Positions 1-14,420 of a stretch of 64,000 nt of DNA are shown here, piece after piece. The stretch is taken from assembly GCA_932294295.1 (NCBI GenBank), contig OW028573.1, forward strand, positions 63,217,829 through 63,281,828, written 5' to 3'. Each line of letters begins with the position of its first letter. The stretch's first letter is position 1. The translations under genes and the position numbers were made by a program. The DNA comes from Alitta virens. Its lineage: Eukaryota > Annelida > Polychaeta > Phyllodocida > Nereididae. The notes under the pieces are model-generated. The model was not told where the DNA came from. It searched no databases and saw only the letters and a list, made by a program, of their open reading frames with translations.

Positions 1-156
1 TTTTTTCTCTTGTTTGCTTGTTTTGTTGATGTCATAAAATCCACAGGCACTCTGTCAATAAAATTCCCATCTATGTCAATTCCACTTACAATGTATCGAA
101 TTAAACCCACAACAGTTGCCACAGCAGTGAATATACCAACCAGCAACACTTAGGGA

Positions 157-297
157 TGGGGGCCTAGCTCAGTGGTAGCGCGCTGGACTTCCAACCACTG
201 GTTCCCGGGTTCAATTCCCAGTTGAGCCCAAGTTGGATGGCTGTTTTATCATAATTAGCCCCAACAGGGGCAGAAATACAGGACATAAAGCCCTATT
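157..297 (+). repeat. tRNA-derived SINE, family A, copy 1
   Basis: The first ~73 bases form a tRNA-like head. There is an A box (TAGCTCAGTGG), a TTCC-containing anticodon-loop region and a B box (GGTTCAATTCC), so the internal RNA polymerase III promoter looks intact. The head runs into a body that starts AAGTTGGATGGCTGTTT and ends with an ACAGGACATAAAGCCCTA-like segment. The same head plus body recurs at 14,256-14,420, which shows a dispersed SINE and not a functional tRNA gene. The tRNA of origin is uncertain; the loop would read as Gly-TCC. Confidence 0.8.
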
Positions 298-3200
298 CCT
301 ATTGTAATTCTTTCTCTGAACATTTTCCAGCCCTATTCCACCCACCACCAACCAGGAACAACAGAAATTGAGCGAAATGTAACGTGTGGAGAATTGCCAC
401 CATTAATTACTAGTTGTACTGTAGGACCTATAAACAAGCAACCAAGGCCACATTTGGAATATCAAGATTACCCAGATTTTACGACCATTTTTCTTTGTCC
501 CAACCTGTGATGATAACCAGCAAATTGGATCAAGAAATAACCATTATGCGTCTAAAAACTGATCTTTAAAAATGCTGTTTCGTATTTAAGATTATTAGGA
601 TCATATAATGATTACTAACCACGATATAAACTGAGATTTCACTCCACATACATATAGGTATAACAAAATGTTTCATTGAACGTGAAGTAACTATACAGTA
701 TTATAACAAGGTATAGGAAATACTTACATGTTCTGAAATCAATTTATGTTCTCGTTACAGCTGACACCTTTAAACTTGCATCACAGCTCCAGAGGAAGTG
801 GGAAGATTCCGACTTTGTACATGTGCATTATGCTAAGCTCAGACACTCATTATTCTAGCCCAGTGACTGCGGGGCAAAAATTGTACAATAGGGAACATTT
901 TGGCTGACTGCATTCACAAGACCACGTTCACAGCCAAGAAATTTTACCTGAAGGTGTAAACCATCCAATTAGGCTGGATGGCGTTGCCGTCCCCAGCACT
1001 TTCAGGGAGGATAACTCATCTAACCGTAATTATGAGTCATTTAATGCATCCCCTGCATTTGGCAATCAATTTCACGCGGTGACTTCTCTGTATTGTGAAT
1101 GATTCACTCCTATGAAGATTGCTACGAGCTAAATATAATACGATCCTCTGGTGTATTGTTTCAAAGATGTCACATCCATTTGTTTCTAGAATTTGCTGCA
1201 ATTAGCAGAAAGCAGATTTGATTAATACCTGATTGTTTTGCAAATAGACAGCAATTTGTCTTATTCGTATTACTAAATGCTGGGGTTACTTTTACCATTC
1301 AATTAGCTCCGTGTGGCGTGTTATATTGGCTAAATGATATTCCAATGTTAAAACAACACAATTAGCTAACAATCGTATGCATTTGACATATTACACTCTT
1401 ACACAATTGTGACATTGATAATACCAGTAGCTTTTGCCATATCTCCAATTTCAGTGGACATCATGCCAAAAGATGTGTGCACTGAATAAGGTGTTCAATA
1501 TGCAGCTGTTGGCACATGTGCATGGTTTCAGGCAGGAATTTGTCCAAGTGCAGTCATGCAGTGGGACTTGAGTGTGTATCCCACACCTCCACCTAGGCTT
1601 ATTCTGGCATCCGTGGGCTGGGCAGATTAGGTTTGTGAAAAGAATAAGACTAATCTGTTTTGCAATGTTCTCTGTGGTGTCCTATTGTTGTTGGGATAGT
1701 GTGATGCTAAAACAAACACCCTGTAAGGACGTAATGTGACAATATGTCAGTGCCACACACACTGACAAAGTGCAGCACAGCCTAAGGTCGGCTATGATGG
1801 AAGGGCTGATTTTCTTTGATCATATCAGAAAAAATAGGCCGGGCAAATCTGAGCGTGATGTTTGCCTATTGTAGCATCAATGGCTCTCCTGAAGATAGGC
1901 TCACTACTGGAGGCATGCCAAGAGTTTACTTAGTATTCCAATCGATAGAGGTCGTTAGCAGTTTGAGAACAATTCAAACAACAACAACTTTTATCACGCT
2001 TTTAAAGTACAAAGAAGAGGCACTCCTTTGGAAAATGTCACAGTTGTTCTAACGAGACTAAGATTGCCGTCATTAGCATGTTAAAGAACATCAAAAGTTT
2101 TAGCAGGGTTCTTAATTAATGCTTCAATGTGCTGTTTGATCTCCGTGAATTCTTCTGCGGATCATTTTAAGTGAATCTTAAATCGTCTCAAGCAGGGGGC
2201 GCCTTGTGTTTGGATTTAGCAAACAAGCTTTTCCTGATGTAGGCACATCAGTTCGCAGACATGCAGAAGCTAGATTGGAGAGTGCGGGTTATAATTACTA
2301 AGAGACCGGCGGAAATCATGCTAGGTCGAGAGACGGCTGCACCCGGCAAGATTGTTGGGCAGCCGGGGACAGATTTAATAGGAAGGGATCGTGTCTTTGT
2401 GGTCGAGGAGCAGGCCTGCAGCTTGTAATTGTGCTGGTCGTTGTGTTTGGCCAGGGCTGCAGGACCCAATCTGCAGGTGAATGGCCACTGTGGTGGGATG
2501 TGATCATCCCAGTCAAGAAACACCTGAGCCTGCTTTCCGGATAAGGCTAGCCACAGACCAAAAACAGGCTATCTGCTATTCCTTCAAATCGTCTTGGGGG
2601 GTTTTTATGGACAATCTAAACACGCACCCTAGGGCAAATGAAAAAGGGCTTTGGCAATCAATGGGTTCACACAAACACAAACACTCGGGTAATCTGTAAA
2701 CATTAATTTCCATGGAATCGGCAACATGAAAGACGTTTTAATGCACTGGTTTATTTTCTCTCTCAAATCTTCAACATTGAATTTTAGTGACAAATACCTC
2801 GTTTTTTTCTATCACGTTGGGATTAAAAGATTTAAATCTATAAAGTAAATGGGCGTTGATAGAATTTGGGGCCCTTTCTAAATATTAACCCACTCCATTA
2901 CTGCTAGAGTTCCCAGCTAAACCAACACGTTAAGAACCTGGGGAGCACTAAATGCTCCGTGGAGCACTTCTTAACTGTATCTGAAGAGAGCAAACTGGCC
3001 GCCTCATCAGCTGCTATTCTATTGTAATCCCCAGCGCAACGTAAGAGTATTATGCCACAAAGGTCTTATTTGATCTTATAAAATTTGTCAGCGGGTACAG
3101 GAAAGGAGAGGATGATGAGGGGAAAAAGGAGCAAGACAGAAACCCTGATCGCATGATGACAGTGATTGCATCTGCTTCCACTTGCTTATAGGCGTAGTTA

Positions 3201-5006
3201 GGGACCTCCCAGCCAAAATAATTGCTCATGTGACATCATTTACGTATGAGCCCTAATCAGCTGATTCTGTAATATGCCGCAGTACACATGTGCTCCTCCA
3301 CAATCCTCTCACAACCGTCCTCACTATAATTAATTCTGCAAATCCGATTGCAAGAGGCTGCCTCCAGCCCTCCCTTGGCAACAATGAACAGTCATAGCGG
3401 TCGGTTCACACTCAAATTTGATAAATGTTTCCATCCTTTGTCCGGATGTTGGCCTTGCTCGCTATGGAAAGGCTCCTCTTGTTATTAGCTTCGTGCAGCT
3501 GGAAGAATGAAACTCCCCGTTCTTCTCTCAACTAAGCTCAGATTTGCAACAAATTCCAACCGCGAAAAGATGCAATTACGCTCTCAGATTCAGGAGTCTT
3601 TAATGTTCTTTTTTTTTCGTCACCAAGACACGGACACCAAGGGGTATTGTGATCAGAGGGATCACTTTTTGTAGATTGTGCTAATTGAACTGTGAGACAA
3701 AGGCGTTCTTCGCGCACTTGTTTCCTGTATCAGGCAAAATGGAGACCCTCTGGCTCAACGCGAACCTGCTGACCTCAGAGCTCTTAGTGGGAAACATTCA
3801 AGATTCTAGACTGCAGGTCACAAGCTCTCCTCTTTACTACGTAAATATTGGACTAGCAATTTAGCACAGGGGAAAATCGAATTGGAAAGGGAGGATGAAA
3901 GCTGTTGTGAGCACAGAGCGAGCTCAAATCCTACTGTGGTGCAGCGGCCGTGCAGTGTGAAAGAAAAGTGCTCAAAAGATGTGCTGAAGTGCCGAAGAAA
4001 TCCATATGAGCAGCGGAGGGAGGCATCGCTTGGGTGCATGGTCAAACAGAGCACAAAGGGCGACAGAGATGAAGCTCCTTGGCCATGCTTGCATGAATAC
4101 GGTGCTCAGCCGGCCACACAGGCCTGCTCGGACCAAGGGCTGCTAACAGTTGTTGGCAGTCAACAGGAAACAGGCCAGCCGATGCTTCCTTCCCAGCCCA
4201 CTAAACTAACAGCGGTTCCCCTGCCTTGCTCACACACAGCCTTGCATACTACTGGTCATATAATCTGGCCCACCCTCCTTACACATCCCCCACTGGGCCC
4301 CCAAACAAACATGTGCACCGCCCAATCCATGGGGTAAACCTCTTGCTGGTGGACAGGGTTCATGCAACCAGGCTAGCCCAAACATCAGCCAGGAGTCTCT
4401 GCACATCCACCTTAAACTGTCCTCCAACTGCTTTTCATCTGTCAGGGCTTCCACTGGCTTTAGATACAAATTGCCTCAGACCAGCATTCGCTGCAACACC
4501 ATCACACAGGTCATGGCCAGATGCCTTCAAAACAATTCGAAATTTCAGCCGCATTTTCCGGGCTACCTAATCCCCAGCTGCATGTTTTGGCTCATAGCCA
4601 TCGTGCATTGTAGGCTGTATACATGTATAACCTATTGCTTCATCCATACTTTCCAGATGACATGATATTGCTGCTCTGCATAAATGACATTACAACACCA
4701 CAACAAAGCATTGTGAATGCACATTTCTGGTGCAGTTGTGTGAAAGCTTGTAACCAGTAAATTACTCTATAGATGCTATTAATAAGATTCCAGGAGTATC
4801 TTTTTTTTACCAACAGTCTGAATCATGGGCTACGTTTGGTGATAAGCTCTACTACAGCCAGGTTTCTATTACTTTCATTTAAAAAGTGAAGTAAACTGTC
4901 AAGTTATCGACAAAAGTTTGCCATGTTTATCTGTCGAACTACTTTATCTGTCCAACCCTTATGCTGCTGCTATTCTGTTTAGGTTCGTATTTCTGTCACG
5001 AACTCT
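298..5006. other. Non-coding stretch, no gene seen
   Basis: Open frames here are short (up to ~150 codons at 3,882-4,337), show no recognisable domain and overlap on both strands. I see no credible set of exons. At 1,000-1,400 there are several homeodomain-type TAATTA/CAATTAG cores, including three copies of CAATTAGC. Parts of 2,200-4,600 are less AT-rich and non-repetitive. The stretch could hold distal regulatory DNA, but nothing in the sequence proves it. Confidence 0.5.
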
Positions 5007-5268
5007 GAATAGAATACAATAGAGTAGAGTAGGATATAATATAATATAATATAATAGAATATAATAGAATAGAATAGAATAGAATAAAATAGAATAGAGT
5101 AGAGTAGAGTAGAATAGACTAGAATAGACTACTGTAGACTAGAATAGAATAGAATACAATAGAATAGAGTAGAGTAGGATATAATAAAATATAATAGAAT
5201 ATAATAGAATAGAATAGAATATAATAGAATAGAGTAGAGTAGAATAGAATAGAATAGAATAGAACATA
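5007..5268. repeat. Pentanucleotide satellite (AGAAT/AGAGT/ATAAT)n
   Basis: About 260 bases are built from the 5-base unit TAGAA and its variants TAGAG, TATAA and TAGAC. Two halves share the same ordered run of variants (an ATACAATAGA...GTAGGATATAATA segment near 5,013 and again near 5,152), so a block of roughly 140 bp was duplicated on top of the basic unit. Confidence 0.95.
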
Positions 5269-8200
5269 GTTAATTTAAGGCAGGGCAAAAGCTGGTCTGA
5301 TAGAACAGTTCATTCAAGGCATGGCAGAAACTGGCCTGATATTAAGCTAAATTTGAATAATTGCTGTCATCCATAACAGCTCTATGCCAGCTGTCATATG
5401 TTTAAAGGCATCTGAAAAACCATTATGGCATATATGTGTGGAGCCTGTGAGTTGAAGCTTATGCTGATATAAGGTGGAGAATCAAACCCACACTAATGCC
5501 TTGCTCTACCATGTGCATGGTTCTTCAGATTCTGACGAACAACAGCTGGCTACAGAGTGGTGCCACACGACTCAAAGCAACTACCAAGAGATCCTTTGGT
5601 TTATGTTGTCTGAGGTTGACTGAATCCTAGATACGTCCTTCAGCTTGTGACGAATGCGGAATCATAAACATGGCATCTTGAACTAGATTCAGATAAACTT
5701 CTTGAATAGGAGAGAAATTTCACAAGCTAATTGTAGATGTGGCCTTGTCTGCTGTCTAGCACAGAGGCTTAAAGTCTCTCTCTCTCTCTCTTTCACATAA
5801 TCAATTCTAATTCTTTAAAACTCCAGAATTAATGAAGTGAATGAGGATATATAGTATTCTTTCATATGGACTTGAAATGAGAGGTTTCTACCACCAGAAA
5901 TGGCATATATCTTGAGCCGCTGGAGTTCCTAATGAATATGCACCATTTGAGGGGCACATTTCTCAATTGCGGCTGTGGATATGTATACTGTTGACACAGG
6001 GAACCCCTAGCAGGGCAGCCAGCCTAACTTCCCAGTATGGCTTTCAGGCCATTTTTGCAAGAGGGGGCCAAATGCACCGGAGAGTGGTTCAATGACAATA
6101 GGAAGTTAAGTTAGCACGTCGAATAAATACAGCCAGCCATATACGCTCAACTATCTGGCATGCCCACAAATATCTCAGCAGGTCTTTCTGTTTTGTGCAA
6201 ACCAACTGCATCTCTTTTATTTGCCAGACGGATGCCAATATAACATTGCTAACTTCACAGACAAAGGGTATGAGTCTTTGGCAATAATAGGGCATTAGGA
6301 TGACATCGCAGGGCGTTAACCATTGGCAGCATTACCACAGTTTGATAGTTTGTTTGTTCTGAACCACTCACTTGTGATATCATTTGACAACTTTAATGAT
6401 TGATTTATAATTAGGTCTGGAATTAAAAGGCTGATAGTAAAAGCGTTCATACTGCTTTGTACTACTCCAGAGCTCCAATAGAAGGTTCAATCGAATTTTT
6501 GCAGTGCAGTTGGGACTTGGGAGAGACTTCAGACGGGTAGGGGTTTTTTGCAGGCCTGTCACCTCCAGTCAAGCCTACTCTGTGTTCCCAAAGCTCTGAT
6601 TTCCAAAGCCAATAAAACTGACGTTCTCATTATAACTATTTGCTTAGCTCGGAAGAAAAGGAAAGTAAACAAATGTAAGCAGAGAGCGCCCCCTATTCTG
6701 TACGCTGTGATTAAAGTGCAGCGGTCAGTTTACGACACTCGCAGCGATTTTTACGACATCCGCAAACACATTTTTTGCACAAATTGAACATTGACAGCAG
6801 CAACCGAGGCGAAGCCATCAATATAGAATCAAGGACTATGTAATAAAAAGGTGAAAAGGCGATCAAAGGTAACGAATTACCAAGTACTTCTCTAACGTCT
6901 AGCTGGCCCGATCGATGCCTCGTGCTAAATAACTACTGGTCGGGTGACCACCAGTGCGTTTGGACAATTTGGAAAATGTTACCCAACAAAACAGCTTTGA
7001 TTTCCTCTGTAATGAGTGCTGCTATAAAAGCCATCAAACCCCTATCATTTCCACTTGTCATGGATTTATTACAGAGATTGTGCGATATCGTCTTTAATTT
7101 GACATGATTCCTTTATCTTTCATCTGAAACATTCTGTGTAATCCATGATTGCTAACTGTGAAGTGATATGATGATTTAAGTGTCTAATAGTTTTACATCA
7201 TGATTGTTGTTTTGATTGCAATGGTAATTTCTTTTATTGCAGGCATTTCTGCAGCGGTTTCACGTGTCTACTGCAGTCTAGTGTGATGCTAACTTGCATG
7301 TTTATCTTTGGAATCTGCCAGCTCTGCTATTCGAGTACACACGTGTATTTACTGGGTTGATGTGCTTGGCTGATGGGAGGTGATCAAAAGATCAAAGAAG
7401 AAATCTTTGTGTTCTTTTTTCTTCCTTCTTATTCGTCATTCTATTCTTGCAACTCCATGGCCTTTCAAGGCATTACCTGTCGGGATGAGTAGCGGTTGCA
7501 ATTGGAGGTGTACGAAGCCTGCTGAACATAGTATGCACCATTGTGAAGCTGTTAATAACAGTGCAGAACATACTGGCTGCTGGTGCTTTGTGTATGACCA
7601 AAAACTGCAAAGAACTAATGACCAAAGGATGTGATCAATAGGGCAGGCTTTTATGAAGCCCGTCAACAGTTGTCAGCCTTCCATAAAGTATGGCCAGGGA
7701 TGATTGTGTCCGCTGGCAAAGCGGGGTAGGCTTCGATCAAATGTTCATAATGAGGCGTTTTGGGGTGTGTTTTATGTGTGTTGACCAGAGGAAGGTCTCC
7801 CTTCAATTGCCACATAAACTTTTATTCTCATATCAAATAATACCAACATGAGCCAAGTGGGAGGTGGGGTCATGCAGGCTGGTAGTTAGAGCTTGTTAAC
7901 AGTAACCCTCCAGAAATAGAAAGCCTGAGAAGCCAGTGCAATACGGAGCACTATGATGTTAACATTGTCTCTTCTCCCCATGCATCCTCTGACTCCTGTT
8001 TAATCAGAAGCTCAGGGCAGGTTAATGATATGCCAAGATCTGCTTGTGCACAGCCTTGCCGTGCTACAATCCCCAGTCTTGTATGAATCAGTAAAAATGC
8101 TGCATTAGGTATTCTGGTCTCCTTGGTATTACCGGCTGATAGGACACTGAGCAAACACAGCGTCGGAGCAGTGCCAGCTCCAAGTCTCAGCAAATCTCCA

Positions 8201-11200
8201 CGAGATGTTGACACTCTAGCATGCTTGCCTGCCTTTTAAAGAAACTTTGCTAAAATGGTACTTGGATCTGAGAGTAATTCGAAGCCACTTATGTTTGCCG
8301 TATGTATGATATTCTGATGCTTGAGGCATCTTTCTCTAAGAGCTTTGGTCTGACGCAGGGGTGCAGAACAAGGAGAGTGAGGTTTGCACAGATCCTAAAG
8401 CATCTCTCCGCATCTCTCAGCCTTCTGAGGGTTTGCTTAGCCCTGCATTCTAGAGGGGTGATTTGTAGGAATAGCAATAACCGACAAAAAGGTGACCATG
8501 TTGACATCGTTTATCTTCCCTTTGTTCAACAGATCCCACAACAGACCACCAGAGAAATGCTTTGTATTCCTGCCACTAAAAAATCATTTGCTATCACCCA
8601 GAATCCAGACATGTTCTTCTTTGTGTTGGCTGCCTGCCTTGCTTGCTTTTTCCTTTCAATTTCGCTGCCATTCTGCATGAGTGCTTAGGTATTTATCTAT
8701 CAAATTGTGAGTCACACTAGCATGGGGATAACAGTCATAATACGCCATTAATCTTGTTTAATCCCATTGATGGATCCGCTGTTAATTCCTGACAGATGTT
8801 TCTAAAGCCTTTACATTGTTTAGTTGTTTTTTTTTAACCAGAAAAAGTGGAGTTTGAAGCAAAACAAATACATACACCTCTGGAAATGGGAGAGTGCGAC
8901 ATGTATGCTATTTAGCCTTTTTGTGGAGTATTTTCGTGTACAATGTATATATCCTGACACATCCTTTCAGGCTTTAACTGATTGGCATTCAAAACAACCA
9001 TTGCTTTTTCTCGTTGAACGTTAAACACAACTGTTTTTTGGAATGGGCTGCAGTGAGTCAGGCATGCACACAAACACAAAATTTCCACATCCTTAGCAGT
9101 TGCAAACGTTAGCACAATGCTCTACAGCAGCTGCTGAAACTTCAGGAGATTACCTTCCCTGGAGTCTGGCAGATATCCTTCATTATCAGGTCAATGACTT
9201 GCATTTGAATCCTAGGTGCAATGTTCTGCTCAGTTTAAATTGAATAATTTTGATAACTGCAATTCGTAATTAAGTCAAAATATGCAAAGATCTGTAATGA
9301 TCAGACTGTCCTGCACTCATTGACAGTTAGTCTCAAACAATGGTGGTCGTTCACTAGACTAATTGGCTTATTAAAGACCTGTTGTATTCGGTTCAAGGAT
9401 TATTACTCCATCAAGCCTTCATTAATGAAAATCATGGCTATAGATGTTAGCTAGTTTATCGTTTTAGCCACAAAATGAATAGCTGCATCATGGTATTTCA
9501 ACCACATAGCACTACTGGTTGACACAATTAAAGTTGGAGTGATTTAATTGTTACTGTCATGTTCGTTTTTTTTCTTTTATATTTTTCAGAGATGTTACAT
9601 TTTCCCCAGAGGTGTATGTCTGCTTCAGACGAGTTCTGCACAAATAGATTTCATTAAATTTCCATTAATACGCTCCTTCTCTTGCTGCGTTTTACTGAGT
9701 TTTTCCCTCTTAATTTAGCACCACGAAATGAAGTTTTTAAATCATGCTGTCCTAGCCAGACTGTACAAAACAGATTTCACAACACCGAAGCTTCTGTGCT
9801 AATGGCTGATTTGAAATTATTTCCTCTCAGAGCTACAAACTACAAAGGAGTCTGCTAAATAGGTGCTAATTACATGCAGGATTTCAGCTCACGTGCACAG
9901 AGGCATGAAATTAACACTAGTAGAAAGAACCTGGGACGGAGACATGAAGTGTCCTGAAATGAGGACATGTCCAGTGCAATATGTCCAGCAGAAATGTCAA
10001 GGTCAAAGTAGTTTTATTTAGCCAGAATGATAGAATATATAGAAATGCAATGCAATTTGTTAAAAGTTTAAAAAAATACATAATAATATATTCCCCAGTA
10101 GATACTGCCATGGACTCTCTCCTATAAAAATGAATGTGCGTGATTCAAGTTACAAAAGAACAAAAAGATTTTGTAATAAAAATGAGCAATTAACAAAATG
10201 ATATTATGGCTGAAGCCTCCAAAAATGAAGGAGGACTTAAAAGGAGTCAATATCTTTTAACCAGTCAAGATTACTGCAAATGCATACTCAGGCCATATTA
10301 CACAATTAACCAGTTGGCCTGACAGACAATAACAATACTTTCAGCTTATTGACTTTATTAGTGTCATAATTCCTATAAAGATATGACAGGTAAAAACAAT
10401 CCAGTCTGGTATATAAAAAAATACTAAAAAATCTATAAATTATGAGCATATGCACTATGAATTTCATTCTGCTGGGCCACTTGTTTGTGCAACTGGTTTT
10501 ACGATTTGTTCAAACGTAAATGAAAAACCAAAGGGATTTACTTTTTAGTAGACACAGAAGGATTAGCTTATGCTCTGTTTGTTTGTGAGCCATATTGAAC
10601 AATACGATCGATATACAGTTGAGCATCAGTTATACTATCTCTCTAATATCGACATTTTGGTGGTCATAATAATAGTGACTTGGTCCTAATGAGACGTTGT
10701 TGCTACAGCAAATTTTAGCCTTGTTCAGGCAGGTCAAATAGAGTTTCCATTGGAAAGCCCTAAATTCAGCAAGAAATAAGTCTTTCTTCCCCTCTTATTA
10801 CTCGTAATAAGTAGATCATAACTAACGGATTCAATGAATATAGTTTTCTCAAGGAAATAACAGAAATAAATTGAATGATAAGATGTCAAATATACATTGA
10901 AATGCACTACAAATACTGCTGTTAGGATGCACTTTGCTGCAGCCAATCATAATCAAGGGCGGGAACTTTCTCAGCCAATAGAATTGCAGTATTCTGCTGT
11001 AGTCACCTGGTGGAAATCTAGAGAACCTTCCGTGAAAATCCGCTATTTATGTTGTACTAATATATATCGAATTTCATCTCATTTTGAAATAGTCACAACG
11101 AACATGTTACAATTATCACATCTACCAACAAGACTTTGGAAACTATAATTCACATTTAAGGAACTTTAAATAAATGTTCATACCAGTTACTGGTTAAATA

Positions 11201-14200
11201 TTCAGCTACCTTACATATATTAAAACTCTTTTTTTTCCTTTACATTTATAAACACTTTCTTTAGGGGATCAACATTAAAGGTGATATACAACCTTTTGAC
11301 CGAAAGGCATTAAATCCAATTTTTTATTTAGAGCAGTTTATAAGTCTATTTATATCAAAATCTATGATCTATATTGACACTGTATATATAACACCAATTA
11401 CTTATTGATTTGCTTCCGTTGATGGTTCGCCCACTACAAACAGAAGAGGAATATGTTACACAATGCTCTGCCGGATAATGCAAAAGCACTGTGATGTATG
11501 TTTTACATAACAAGTGACCTGTACTTTAATCTGACAAAGACTGGGCTTGAAGTGTTTTGGAACCACAGTAGCGAACAAGGCAGCAGCCAACTCTTAAGTG
11601 ACTTCTGATAAAAATAACTTCGTTCATCTTTTTTTTTACATTATGTTGAGGTGTACTGTACATTGAGGTGAAGTTAAGTTGAACCCCATTATTTAGACCC
11701 TCTTCTTGGCAAAAATATAATGGTCTCAGTAGAGAGGTGGTCCTAATTGTGAGGTGTAAAAATGGGGCCACACTCCAACGAGGTGGTCTTAATAAGTTTG
11801 TCTTAACAGTTCTTTGGAATTAAACTTTGTCATAAAAATGTGGGCTTTTTTTTTTTCACATGTGAAACACACAAACGTGAAAATTTTACCGTAAAATCAT
11901 TTCATCCATAATAAAATGCTTAACGCCTATAATCAAATAAAGACTCACCTGTCTGAGTAAGAAAACCTAATAGGTGTGATAAACGCTCACACTGGTGTTA
12001 AAAACAATTTCATGCCTCAGTTAGTGAAAGGAAGTCCTCCTGAACTCGTCATGCTTATCTGATGTTGACAACAACATACTACGTGCGCTGTTCTGTGCAA
12101 ACTGGACGTTAAATTCTGCCGGTCTGGGCTAAAAATAGCCATACAATATGTGCACACTGCCAACAGACTTTAGTTTTAACGATATCACCAGTTCATAACT
12201 TATAGGTTTCATGGATGAGATATGAAAATACTCCTATATATACACACTGAAATAAGAAGAAACACGAATTGAATTATATGAAGTTTTTAGGCATGTTTAT
12301 AAAATTACTGTACAATTCTTCGTCCTTTCAATTTTGAGTTTTGCAAAGTATTTCGATCATTTAAAATGTTATTTATATAATTTTTTTTATCAAATCAACT
12401 CATTGTCTGAAATTGCTCAAATTTTCCAAAGAATTGCCTGTGTTGTTCAGTTTCATAGAAATAAGATGATTTTAACGTATGTGTTTTATAAGCAACAACC
12501 TATCTGAGATACAATTATGGGTTGTTTCGGTTGCATTGGCTGTAAATTATTCTCCAAAGCATGAAATACCAGAAATTCCAGGTGAATTGTATACGTATTT
12601 AACACGCATTAAACTATTACTTAACATTGTGTGAGAATTTAAAGTGCATAAAACATTTATAGACAGTTTAAACATCTAAAACCTGCTTCAATATTGGAGG
12701 ATGCTTCACATAACAGAAATTGGAGACAGAGAACTCATCTGACATGTTCAATGTTTGCATGTGCATCATGCATTGATACTTGCACATGTCCAGCTGAGTG
12801 CATTTCTGATTTCTCATCCTTTTGGAGAGGTGTCCGTTTCCTTTGTTCGTTTAGATCGAAACCACCCATCTCCCCCGAAAAAAGGCATTTTCAAAGAACA
12901 AAGCAAGATAGGATTCATGAGTTTGTTCTATATTGTGTGGGTAAGCTCACTGTATTTTTGTTATTCTAAATTACAGGTGATGTCAAGGTTGAATTGGACA
13001 AAAATTAATGTAATCGCTGAAAGCAATATTAATATGTGAATTTTGATAACAAATTCATTTCATATTGACAAAACTGCATCAGGGGTCGGGGAGGGGAAGG
13101 GGGGGTCAAGGAGGTCGTTCGACCCACCCAACTTGGTCCATGTCCACACATTGCTATTTAAGAAAATTTGTATCGAAGGTCCACAATTTCATGGAAATGA
13201 CCTGTACATGCCCCATCGGTTTTACTTCCAATAATGTTTTTTAGAACCAAAAGATACTCCAAAAGTTTCCTGATGGATTTTGGACAAAAGTCGTATAATA
13301 TGACCAATGTGCTCCCGTTCTGCTTTAGTTTTCGTATTGAAGTTCATGAAAATTAATGTCATATTTTGGTGTTTGTCCGAAGTTTAGGTGTACATCTACC
13401 CCGAGGCAGTTGTCCTGGCCAATATTATTTGTTCATATATAAATAAAAATTCCTGATCTAAATTGTGTTGAAGCATTTACAAAAGTGATTTCATTATATT
13501 TTTGCATTGACTTTTGTAAAATCTGCTAAGCCCAAAATATATCTGAGCACAGTGACGAACGTTATTTGGTTGTTTTATTAATGCTTCATACAGAATTAGG
13601 GTGGTAATCTTTTAAGGAATATAATGAAACCATGATTATGCAGACATCAACTGAGGTGTATATAGATATTTGAGTGATGCCATGGCCCATAGAATCTTAT
13701 AGAGTAAGATTGTTCAGCCACCCCTTGCTACAAGCTGTTGCCAAAAGATATGGATGAGATGGTGGCCTGCCTAGTTCATTCTTTTTGACGTAAAAATAAT
13801 AAGGTTCAATTTCCAAATAATAAATAAGGTCCAAATAATTTAAGGATGCCACATCAGAGTAATGAATTCATTGCCGAAAGTGCAATTACCAACCAAACCA
13901 GATACATAGCTCAATCTTAAATGAAAAGTTTTCCTACAAAACTGGGCTAAAACAAAGTTGATACAGAATATAAGATATAAATAGTGTTCCCTTAAGCTAT
14001 ATATGTTTGAAATTGCATTAATTTCTGAAATTGATCGGGTCCTTTTTTTTCTTCTTTTTTTCTTCATTGTACACCAAATACGAAATGAAAAGGGGTAAAT
14101 TGTGCAAAGTTATATGTTGTTATATCAAGGTACTTCTGAAGTCTAATCAAAATCACCACCACTGCACCAGACACAAATTGAGCTGAAGTGAATGACAATA

Positions 14201-14255
14201 TGTATTGCTGACATCGCGTATTATGATATTGTACGTACATTGTTTCTAGCGAGGT
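5269..14255. other. Non-coding stretch, no gene seen
   Basis: No protein gene or RNA gene could be supported. Open frames of 60-130 codons occur on both strands but overlap one another, lack recognisable motifs and have no splice-linked partners. There is a short CT run at 5,776-5,791 and a G-rich patch at 13,080-13,135. Confidence 0.5.
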
Positions 14256-14420
14256 GGGGGCCTAGCTCAGTAGTAGAGCGCCAGACTTCCAACCACTGGG
14301 TCCCGGGTTCAATTCCCGGTCGAGCCTAAGTTGGATGGCTGTTTCATTCTCATTGCCATGGTCCCTACCTGTCCTAAATAGCCCATCAGGTGCAGAAATA
14401 CAGGAGATAAAGCCCTAATC
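14256..14420 (+). repeat. tRNA-derived SINE, family A, copy 2
   Basis: This is a second copy of the element at 157-297: tRNA-like head with A box (TAGCTCAGTAG) and B box (GGTTCAATTCC), then the AAGTTGGATGGCTGTTT body and a GCAGAAATACAGGAGATAAAGCCCTAA end. It keeps a longer middle segment than copy 1. The two copies define the family boundaries from this window alone. Confidence 0.8.

Noticed and set aside
157..229. Functional tRNA gene
   Set aside because: The same tRNA-like head plus a non-tRNA tail recurs at 14,256, which identifies a SINE; stem pairing is also imperfect.
3882..4337. 151-codon open frame (+)
   Set aside because: No recognisable domain, overlapping frames on both strands in a less AT-rich patch, and no plausible splice partners.
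8302..8688. 128-codon open frame (+)
   Set aside because: Low-information composition, overlaps another open frame on each strand, no motif and no gene context.
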